Shown here piece by piece: positions 56,842 through 64,000 of a DNA stretch of 64,000 bases (position 1 is its first letter; every line of letters starts with the position of its first letter). The translations under genes and the position numbers were made by a program. The stretch is taken from assembly GCA_029248745.1 (NCBI GenBank), contig JAQWIT010000008.1, positions 124,001 to 188,000 of the forward strand. The letters run 5' to 3'. The notes beneath the pieces are model-generated. The model saw only the letters and a program-made list of their open reading frames with translations. It was not told the origin of the DNA and ran no database searches. The DNA comes from Gammaproteobacteria bacterium. Its GTDB lineage: Bacteria; Pseudomonadota; Gammaproteobacteria; Nitrosococcales; Methylophagaceae.

Positions 56842-58074
56842 TCAGTTTTTATGGTCTTGTTTCACTTTTTTCATGACATGGCTAATCGCTTGTATCCGTT
56901 GTTTGTCGAGTGCTTCTGAAATGGCTTTTCCTTCGAGACCTTGCGCAAGGATGTTTTTGACGTCGATAGCTTTGCATGCTTCATAGCATTGTTTAAAAAT
57001 AGCGACGTTTGGCATGTCAGCATCTTCATAGCCGGGGCGTCCTCGAAAATCGGCTTCACTGGCGAGTAGATATTGTTCAAACTGTTGTGGTTTTCTAAAG
57101 GCATCTATAGCATTGATGACGTCGAGAATAGTCTTGGATTTTAACTCCATCAACAGATGCATATGGGTATGGTATTCAGCTACTTTGATGGCCAATGTTT
57201 GGATATCTTTAGGGGCTCGAATACGTTGGCAGAGCTCTTCGGTTAGTTTAATACTTCGGACTTCGTGGCCATTATGCTGCGGCAAAATGGCTTTGGGTGT
57301 AGTGCCTTTTCCTAAATCATGGCAGAGCGCAGCGAAAATAACAGCGGTATCTTGACTTAATCGGGCAGCTTGGTCGATGACCATCATTACATGTACTCCG
57401 GTATCGACTTCAGGGTGCCATTTTGGGACTTGGGGCACGCCAAATAAGCGATCGACTTCAGGAAATAAGGATTGTAAGGCACCTGTATCGCGTAGCGAGG
57501 TAAAAAAACGGGAGGGTTGCGCGGTTTGCAGGGCTTTCGCTAATTCTTGCCAAACACGTTCGGGGACCAAATGATCAAGTTCTTTTGCGCTTATCATTTG
57601 TTGAATCAAGTCTTTGGTTTCATCAGCAATCGTAAAGTCAAACCGTGCCGCGAAGCGTGCGATTCGTAGTACACGAACTGGGTCTTCGGTAAATGCAAGG
57701 GAGACATGCCGTAGCACGTTATCTTTTATATCTTGTTGGCCATCATAGGGATCGATTAATTGGCCATTAGTATCTTGGGCAATGGCATTGATGGTTAAAT
57801 CACGACGGGCAAGATCTTGTTCGAGTGTGACATCGGGTGAAGCATGAATCGCAAAGCCTTTATAGCCTGGTGCTGTTTTACGCTCCGTTCTTGCGAGGGC
57901 ATATTCTTCTTGGGTTTTTGGGTGAAGGAAAACAGGGAAGTCTTTACCTATAGAGCGGTAACCTTGTTTCAACATATCATTTGGGCTCGCACCCACTACA
58001 ACCCAATCCCGGTCTTTTATCGGAAGGCCAAGGAGTTGATCGCGGACACTGCCGCCGACAAGATAAGTTTCCAT
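56842..58074 (-). CDS. cca: CCA-adding tRNA nucleotidyltransferase with HD domain
   Basis: Adds or repairs the 3' CCA of tRNA. The 410-residue protein has the class II nucleotidyltransferase motif YLVGGSVRDQLLGLPIKDRDWVV at the N-terminus, RRDLTINAIAQ (about 110), and a C-terminal HD phosphohydrolase domain with ALCHDLGKG (about 250), matching the E. coli type (412 residues). It is oriented away from the H4MPT genes and 43 bp downstream of slt. Confidence 0.96.
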   Translation of the reverse strand: METYLVGGSVRDQLLGLPIKDRDWVVVGASPNDMLKQGYRSIGKDFPVFLHPKTQEEYALARTERKTAPGYKGFAIHASPDVTLEQDLARRDLTINAIAQDTNGQLIDPYDGQQDIKDNVLRHVSLAFTEDPVRVLRIARFAARFDFTIADETKDLIQQMISAKELDHLVPERVWQELAKALQTAQPSRFFTSLRDTGALQSLFPEVDRLFGVPQVPKWHPEVDTGVHVMMVIDQAARLSQDTAVIFAALCHDLGKGTTPKAILPQHNGHEVRSIKLTEELCQRIRAPKDIQTLAIKVAEYHTHMHLLMELKSKTILDVINAIDAFRKPQQFEQYLLASEADFRGRPGYEDADMPNVAIFKQCYEACKAIDVKNILAQGLEGKAISEALDKQRIQAISHVMKKVKQDHKN

Positions 58075-58117
58075 GTAGTTAGTTTAACCTAGCTTTCATA
58101 GACAATTCTTTTCAAAA

Positions 58118-60061
58118 CTAGTTTTTAGGTTGAACAGCCGGCATACGTCTTAGAAGAGGTGTTATTTTTTGCTTGCGTTGGTAATCAAAAATAGCGGCGT
58201 AACTGATGACATTTGCGGTGTACTTTCTGGTTTCATTGAAAGGAATATTTTCAATCCAAATATCTGCAGGTAAGGTCTTTTCCGGTAGCCAGCGTGTTAC
58301 ACGGCTGGGCCCAGCGTTATAAGAAGCCGTGGCGAGAACGGGGTTTTTCTGGTGTTCATCATAAACTTGTCGTAAGTAAGCACTACCTAATTGGATGTTG
58401 CGTCGTGGGGTAACTAATTCTGATAAGTTTTTAAGTGGGGCTTTGATACGCCTAGCAATTGAACGTGCTGTTTTGGGCATCAATTGCATTAGGCCACGTG
58501 CACCAACGCGTGAACGGGCTTTGACGTTAAAGGCACTTTCTTGTCTTACCACACCGAGTAACCAAGAGGGGTCTAAGCCGGTTTGTTTGCCTGCCTGAAT
58601 CATATTTTGTTCGTAGATGACTGGAAAACGTAAATTAAGATCGTTCCATGATTTTGCTTTACTGAGTAAGGCGATCGTTTGATCATGCCAACCCCAATCG
58701 TGGGTCAATGTGGCTAATATTTCAAGATCACGTTTGGGTAATATTTGCTTCAGATAATAGGCCTGTTGTCGTGCTTCTGTGTTCATACTAAGCACATAAA
58801 ACTCGTGTAACTGTTGTATCTCTAGTCGATTTGAGAAAGCCGTGATCTGTTGTTTAGTTAAGGGTAAGGGCTGGTGATTTAGGTGATATTTTTTGCCCAA
58901 TTTATCGGCGGAGAGGAAACCATAATAATCACGTTCCAGCATGAGTTTGTGATAAATTTTATCGGCTTTTCGCTGCTGCCCTTGTGCTGCGTAACTGCGC
59001 GCTAGCCAGTATTGCCAACGAGTTGTGTTACGTTCCTCCATGCTTAGGCTCCGAATGGCTTTTTGGGTGGCTGGCCAATCCTGTTGCCACAAAGTTGCAC
59101 GTGCTCTCCAATGCTGATGGGGTGTCTCGCCATAAAAATGCAGCGTTCTATCTTGCCTGTTGAGTGCAGCTCGCGTTGCGATAATGCCTTGAATAGTGTG
59201 TCGTTCAGTTATGCTGAATTTATATTCTTGTTTTAATCTCTGCCATTGTCTAAAAGCATGTTCTGTCGATTTTTGGGCTAAACGTGTTAGGCCATATTCG
59301 ATCAAGGTTTTATTCAAGGTTTGGGCATTGAGGAAATTCGGCAATTTGAGAGGCGTGCTTGATGGCATTAATTGAAGTTGGCTGAGTGGGTTTTTAGTCA
59401 TGCGCTGCCAGTGAGAGAGCCATTTTTTTGCTATGGCGGGATCTTTCGTTGACTTGGCGAGATAGTTCGCAAGAGAAAATTGTTGTTGTTTGACGGCAAG
59501 TTGAAGCCTTTGCCAACGCAGTTTCTCTGTTAGTTTTCCTTGGTCTTTTAAAAACTGGAAGGCGACATCACAGTTTTTATGTTGCGACTTGCCAATTAAC
59601 CAGAGGTCAGTGGTTTCTTTTAATGCCCGGTGTCGCTTACCTGTTTTGATAAGTGCGGTTAACTGTGTGCATTGCCGTGCAGAGTTTTGTGGCACTTGAT
59701 AGACATTTAGGTAATCAGACCATTGTTTGTTTTTGGCTAGTTTGTCTAACCAGGTATTACGGAGTCTGTCTGCATAGAAACTATGACTATTTTGCTTGAT
59801 AAAATGTGTTAGGTCTTTGGGCTGTTGAACGGTTGGGTTATTTCGTAGATAACGGTATTCAAGATAATGTTTGAGTGGATAGTCAGCAAGTTGTTTTTTA
59901 TGAAGATGGAATTGGTTGAATTGCTCGTTTTGAAGGGCTTTGAGAGCAAGTTGAAATTGCGTGCGCTGCTTTTCTAATGCCGGGTTACTCACAGCGTGGC
60001 TATGCGAGGACAAAAGAAGAAGAAGGAGGCCGAAAATGAGCCGGATATGAAAAAAAAACAT
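58118..60061 (-). CDS. slt: soluble lytic murein transglycosylase
   Basis: Periplasmic enzyme that cleaves peptidoglycan glycan strands to 1,6-anhydro products. The 647-residue protein has a signal peptide (about 1-23), a long superhelical alpha domain, and the C-terminal goose-type lysozyme domain with catalytic Glu in VRQESAFN (about 508) followed by RGLMQLMPKTA and ASYNAGPSRVTRW. Length is as in Slt70. It sits between cca and chpC. Confidence 0.95.
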   Translation of the reverse strand: MFFFHIRLIFGLLLLLLSSHSHAVSNPALEKQRTQFQLALKALQNEQFNQFHLHKKQLADYPLKHYLEYRYLRNNPTVQQPKDLTHFIKQNSHSFYADRLRNTWLDKLAKNKQWSDYLNVYQVPQNSARQCTQLTALIKTGKRHRALKETTDLWLIGKSQHKNCDVAFQFLKDQGKLTEKLRWQRLQLAVKQQQFSLANYLAKSTKDPAIAKKWLSHWQRMTKNPLSQLQLMPSSTPLKLPNFLNAQTLNKTLIEYGLTRLAQKSTEHAFRQWQRLKQEYKFSITERHTIQGIIATRAALNRQDRTLHFYGETPHQHWRARATLWQQDWPATQKAIRSLSMEERNTTRWQYWLARSYAAQGQQRKADKIYHKLMLERDYYGFLSADKLGKKYHLNHQPLPLTKQQITAFSNRLEIQQLHEFYVLSMNTEARQQAYYLKQILPKRDLEILATLTHDWGWHDQTIALLSKAKSWNDLNLRFPVIYEQNMIQAGKQTGLDPSWLLGVVRQESAFNVKARSRVGARGLMQLMPKTARSIARRIKAPLKNLSELVTPRRNIQLGSAYLRQVYDEHQKNPVLATASYNAGPSRVTRWLPEKTLPADIWIENIPFNETRKYTANVISYAAIFDYQRKQKITPLLRRMPAVQPKN

Positions 60062-60111
60062 GGAGTTATCATAAACTAAAAAGCTTATGATGCACGTTTA
60101 ATTACTCTTTT

Positions 60112-60573
60112 TTAACGGTGTTGTAGGATGAGCTCTTCGAGTTCATCTAGATTTGGGATATAGGCGATTTTATTGCCGATGTGGGTACGGCAATGTAAAT
60201 ACGCAGATGTTGCGGTATTATCATCGACTAATTTGAGTGCACTTTCATTAATATGAATTAATTGCGGCGAGCCATGGCAGGGCAAAGCATAAGCTTGTAG
60301 TTTGGTGTCAGGGTTTATACTGTGGGTGATGCATAGCTTATTGGCTTCTTTACTATGGCTGTCTTCGTTTTCTATTAGGTTTTCCAGATCAAGAATAGCT
60401 AATTGTTGAAATTGCCATTCATATTGACCGATATAGTAACTGGGCTTGTCTTCCGCGAGCGTGATTCTCGGCATGGGGATGACTTCAGCAATAGTGGTGT
60501 TTGGCAGTAAAAAATAGTGTTGTTGCAGTGGAATCAGCATGCAAGGAATGGGGTCAGTAGAAAGCTCAGCCAT
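60112..60573 (-). CDS. chpC: CheW-like adaptor of the Pil-Chp system
   Basis: 153-residue single CheW domain. It follows chpA by 26 bp and shows the CheW pattern: PCMLIPLQQHYFLLPNTTIAEVIPMP at the start and LAILDLENLI near residue 55. In pseudomonads chpC encodes the second CheW-type adaptor of the chemosensory system that controls type IV pili and cAMP. The name rests on the position after chpA; other CheW paralogues are possible. Confidence 0.78.
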   Translation of the reverse strand: MAELSTDPIPCMLIPLQQHYFLLPNTTIAEVIPMPRITLAEDKPSYYIGQYEWQFQQLAILDLENLIENEDSHSKEANKLCITHSINPDTKLQAYALPCHGSPQLIHINESALKLVDDNTATSAYLHCRTHIGNKIAYIPNLDELEELILQHR

Positions 60574-60599
60574 GTGGAATTCCTGAAAGTGTACTCAAG

Positions 60600-63500
60600 T
60601 TAATCATGCTCTGGGTATTTCGCACCCAATAAGTTTTGCAGTGTATCGACTAACTCACCTCCTTGATAGGGTTTACCAAGATATGCGTTGACACCAATAT
60701 TACGAGCACGGGTACGGTGTTTGTCCCCTGTTCGTGATGTGATCATGATAATAGGAATATCACTGAATTGTTCATCATTTCTAACCAATGTTGCAAACTC
60801 GAAACCATCCATTCTTGGCATTTCGACGTCAAGTAAAATAACATCTGGTACTTGTTCATTCAATAATGCAACTGCATCGATACCATCACGGGCAGTAGTG
60901 ACTTCAAAACCATGACGTTTTAACAAGTTGCGGGATGCTTTACGCATGGTGATCGAATCATCGACGACCATGGCAACGGGTAGACGGGTTTGGGTTGATT
61001 CCAATGTTGAAATAGCACTATTGAGTAAATTGTCTGCAGCAATCGTTTTATCGACGGTGTTAATGAGGGTCGGAATATCGAGTACAAAAACAACCTGTCC
61101 ATCGCGTAAAATCGTAGCGCCATTAATAGCTTCGATATGACCTAACTGTTCACCAACTGATTTCAAGACGATCTCGCGGCTGCTATTAATTGAATCGACA
61201 ACGAGTGCGACTTGTACTTCACTAGAGTTAAACAAGAGTAGTGGCTGTTGTGGTGGATGCTCATCTTGTAATCTAAAGGGCTGATTAAGCAAGCTTGCTA
61301 GGGCCATAAACTTATAATAGGTCCCATTGAACTCGTATCGCGCTTCATCCCCCTGAGCTAATAACTCTTTTACTTCTTTAATCGAGATCCGTTCAATCGC
61401 ACGAACTGAAGCAAGCGGTACAGCATATTGGTCATCTGCACAGCCGATGAGTAATGCCTGTATAACGGAGAGCGATAGAGGTAAGCGAATACTAAAACTT
61501 GAACCTTGTCCTGGCACGGATTGGATTGATAGTCGTCCTTTCAATGTCCTAATTTCACTGTTGACGACATCCATGCCAACACCACGCCCTACTGGTTGGG
61601 AAATATCATCTGCGGTACTAAAACCTGAATGCAAAATGAGCTGGATGAGTTCGTCATCACTTGGCATTTTATCTGGATTGATTAAGTTCTTAGCAAGCGC
61701 TTTCTCTCGAATTTTTTCAACGTCAATTCCATTACCGTCGTCTGATAAAGTGATCAAGATCTCTGAACCATCACTCGTAATAGTAAGCGTTAAATTCGCG
61801 ACGATATCTTTTCCTGCTTGTTTGCGTTCTTCCTCACTTTCGATACCGTGTGAAATGGCATTTCGGAGGATATGTTCAATGGGTGCAACGATGTGATCGA
61901 GAATGGTTCTATCGAGTTCTCTATCTGCACCGTAAACCATTAATTCAGATTTTTTACCAAGATCATCGTTGGTTTGTCTGACGATACGTTCGAAGCGAGG
62001 CACTAGTCCGCTGAAGGGGAGTAAGCGGGTGTTCATTAGGACTTGTTGAAGATCAGTACTGAGACGAGATTGTTGAATCAGAATGGTGTCAGATTCTATA
62101 AAGAGCCCTTCAATTGTACGGGTAATGTCGTGTAAGTCGGTGACACTTTCTGTTAAACCACGTGAAAGTTGCTGAATTTGTGAAAAGCGATCAAGTTCAA
62201 GCGGATCGAATTCTGACCTACTTTGGTTGGCAGTATCTTCATAGGGGAATAGGATTTGTGCTTCTGTTTCCATTTCTAATTTACACAGTTGATCTTGTAA
62301 GCGTTCAACTGTTGATTCCATTTCGCTTAGTTGCTGCCGCATAGCCGTATTTTGTTGGCTGACACGATCTCGTGAGATATTGATTTCGCCTGCGAAGTTG
62401 GTTAGGAAACCGAGGAGTTCGGCCTTAACCCTGACTTGTTCGTTGTTGCCGCTAGCTGGTTTACTACTTGTTGCTATTTGCTCAGCTTCAACAGGTGCAC
62501 TGATAGTTGGAATAAGTTGGGTAACATCAATTTCAGGGCTAGTTGATTCTACAGACTGGCCGTTGAATTGTTCTATCTCTGTAATGAGATCACTTGCAGA
62601 CATGATATTGTCACGTCGACTTAGTTGATCCTGCATATCTGCCAAGCGATCTCGGCATCGTTGTAATAGATTAAAGAATGCTTCGTTAGTGTCGCATTGA
62701 TTGTCACTGGCCATGATAGCGAGTGATTCTGTGTGATGCGTTAAATCGGCAATAGGCGTAATGGCTGTTAGACGGGAGCCATCTTTTAAGGTGTGGAGGT
62801 CGCGTTGTAATTGTAATGCGGCTTCGTCATCTTCCGGGTTTTGCTGCCATTGTTTTATGGCATTACCACTTGATTCCAATAGTTCTGCACATTCTTCTGT
62901 AAAGGTTTCTAGTAATTCATCATCTGTTTCGGGAATGATGAATGGACCACTATCGATGATGTTGTTATTAGTTTCAACGGTATCGGATGTGACTAAACGT
63001 ATGGTATGAAGCGTATCGAAATAGTGTTCGACTTGTGCTGAGAAGTCTTCAACATCCGAAGGATCTCGGTTATTCCTTAGATTCTCGACGATGTTATTGA
63101 CTTGTATGGAACCGGTGTCTATCAGCGACGAGACTGTTGAAGCAGATATATCTGCTTCTGCTGAAAGTCGAAACAGTGATTGATAGGCCTCTTTCAGCTC
63201 ATTGACATCGGCATACGCTGAGCTTTCGCTGAGCTTAGCGAGTGTGTATTTTATAGCCGATTTATAGTCTTCATCATGAGGTAATTGCTGAAGTTGTTGT
63301 CTTAACAGGTGATATTGTTCTAGTAATTCATCTGTTTCTTCTAGGAAGACAGATAATGTCTCAGGATCGATACGATGTGTTGGGTTGCTTTTTTCTATAG
63401 TTAATTCACTAAGCAGTGCGAATAAGTTTTCGGTTTGTTCTGAGGTATCTCTTTCTTCTAAGGCGTCATCGATTAAACTTTCAAAGTCGTTAAGCCATGT

Positions 63501-64000
63501 ATTCAGTGTATTTAGTTGAACTTCATTCAGCTGCACATTTTGTTGATAAAATTGGCGTAGCTTATCATCGAAGGTGATAGAAACATCTGAGATAGCGTTG
63601 ATTTCAACTATCGCTGCACAGCCTTTGATGGCATGGGTGATTTGAATAATTGCTTCACTTATATTGAAAGGTGCTGTTGCATTGGATAAGTGATCTTTGA
63701 ATGCACTGATATGGACAGACACTTCATCGCTAAAGATTTGGCGTAATTCATGATCTGTTGTTTCAGTATTTTCTGCTGCAGCTTCAGTTTCCGGGGAAAT
63801 GAGACTATTAATGGCAGTTTGTAATGCTTCGACCTCATTGTCTTCCGACATGTTACCTTGTGTAAAACGTGTCACTAAGGCGGGAATAAGTTGATGGCTT
63901 GATGAAACAAGTTCTTGGAAGGTAGTTGATGTTTCAATTTGATTATCAAGTGCGCGGTTAAGCAGGTCTTCGACAGACCAAGCTAATTCACCAATTTTGT
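60600..64000 (-). CDS. chpA: ChpA/PilL-type hybrid chemosensory histidine kinase, partial
   Basis: The open frame reaches the window edge, so the N-terminus is missing; 1,132 codons are visible. The edge segment IGELAWSVEDLLNRALDN is typical of ChpA. Hpt domains follow with phosphoryl sites in THAIKGCA and LHTLKDGSRL (the usual LKGGAR glycine is D here). Then come the kinase ATPase boxes (ILRNAISHGIE, LSDDGNGID, GRGVGMDVV), a CheW-like domain (SVIQALLIG) and a C-terminal receiver with VVDDS and phospho-acceptor in LLDVEMPRMDG. It resembles P. aeruginosa ChpA, with fewer visible Hpt domains. Acts upstream of pilus motors and adenylate cyclase in known systems. Confidence 0.9.
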   Translation of the reverse strand, partial: KIGELAWSVEDLLNRALDNQIETSTTFQELVSSSHQLIPALVTRFTQGNMSEDNEVEALQTAINSLISPETEAAAENTETTDHELRQIFSDEVSVHISAFKDHLSNATAPFNISEAIIQITHAIKGCAAIVEINAISDVSITFDDKLRQFYQQNVQLNEVQLNTLNTWLNDFESLIDDALEERDTSEQTENLFALLSELTIEKSNPTHRIDPETLSVFLEETDELLEQYHLLRQQLQQLPHDEDYKSAIKYTLAKLSESSAYADVNELKEAYQSLFRLSAEADISASTVSSLIDTGSIQVNNIVENLRNNRDPSDVEDFSAQVEHYFDTLHTIRLVTSDTVETNNNIIDSGPFIIPETDDELLETFTEECAELLESSGNAIKQWQQNPEDDEAALQLQRDLHTLKDGSRLTAITPIADLTHHTESLAIMASDNQCDTNEAFFNLLQRCRDRLADMQDQLSRRDNIMSASDLITEIEQFNGQSVESTSPEIDVTQLIPTISAPVEAEQIATSSKPASGNNEQVRVKAELLGFLTNFAGEINISRDRVSQQNTAMRQQLSEMESTVERLQDQLCKLEMETEAQILFPYEDTANQSRSEFDPLELDRFSQIQQLSRGLTESVTDLHDITRTIEGLFIESDTILIQQSRLSTDLQQVLMNTRLLPFSGLVPRFERIVRQTNDDLGKKSELMVYGADRELDRTILDHIVAPIEHILRNAISHGIESEEERKQAGKDIVANLTLTITSDGSEILITLSDDGNGIDVEKIREKALAKNLINPDKMPSDDELIQLILHSGFSTADDISQPVGRGVGMDVVNSEIRTLKGRLSIQSVPGQGSSFSIRLPLSLSVIQALLIGCADDQYAVPLASVRAIERISIKEVKELLAQGDEARYEFNGTYYKFMALASLLNQPFRLQDEHPPQQPLLLFNSSEVQVALVVDSINSSREIVLKSVGEQLGHIEAINGATILRDGQVVFVLDIPTLINTVDKTIAADNLLNSAISTLESTQTRLPVAMVVDDSITMRKASRNLLKRHGFEVTTARDGIDAVALLNEQVPDVILLDVEMPRMDGFEFATLVRNDEQFSDIPIIMITSRTGDKHRTRARNIGVNAYLGKPYQGGELVDTLQNLLGAKYPEHD

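Noticed and set aside
1-64000. tRNA, rRNA, CRISPR arrays, phage genes or complete insertion sequences
   Set aside because: None seen by eye on either strand; a covariance-model scan would be needed to exclude a small RNA.

Overview
This 64 kb window comes from a low-to-moderate GC gammaproteobacterium that grows on C1 compounds. Formaldehyde-activating enzyme (fae), methenyl-tetrahydromethanopterin cyclohydrolase (mch) and a block of methanofuran/tetrahydromethanopterin cofactor genes mark a methylotroph. The housekeeping gene order (aroQ-accB-accC-prmA-dusB-fis-purH, miaB-phoH-ybeY-corC-lnt, ponA/pil/aroK/aroB/damX) is typically gammaproteobacterial. A Methylophaga-like organism fits best, but that is inference from gene content alone.

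Layout. 1-8.4 kb (minus strand): partial argC, a wrecked class I adenylate cyclase gene, then purH, fis, dusB, prmA, accC, accB and aroQ. 8.5-10.4 kb: dsbD. 10.5-24.8 kb (plus strand): a phosphate island with a PiT carrier, recQ, phoB-phoR, pstS-pstC-pstA-pstB-phoU and ppx, with tandem Pho boxes before pstS. 24.9-29.9 kb: a flavin/2Fe-2S reductase, a TonB-dependent receptor, a divergent UreH/TauE-type membrane protein, and an AAA+ regulator that lacks the sigma-54 contact loop. 30-31.9 kb: thyA, a truncated radC and a di-haem cytochrome c. 32-39.6 kb: miaB, phoH-like, ybeY, corC, lnt, trkH, a methyltransferase and rpmE. 39.6-43.5 kb: an M48 lipoprotein protease and a class A PBP.

43.7-47.4 kb is a zone of decay around intact aroK-aroB. 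The type IV pilus operon pilMNOPQ is reduced to a broken pilM joined directly to the last 33 codons of pilQ, and the damX/SPOR gene behind aroB is broken by several stops and frameshifts. 47.4-56.8 kb is the C1-cofactor region. One minus-strand operon encodes an ATP-grasp ligase, an MfnF-type protein, PabB, an MfnE-type kinase and an MfnA-type decarboxylase. A HisA-like gene diverges from it, followed by fae and then mch with a RimK-like ligase and a CitG-like protein. 56.8-64 kb: cca, slt, and chpC and chpA of a Pil-Chp chemosensory system, chpA running off the window.

The most notable signals are the decay of adenylate cyclase, type IV pilus and damX genes beside apparently intact chp genes; a cofactor operon that places pabB and a tyrosine-decarboxylase-like gene among methanofuran genes; and the AAA+ regulator with a degenerate sigma-54 loop. 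I found no rRNA, tRNA, CRISPR array or complete insertion sequence.
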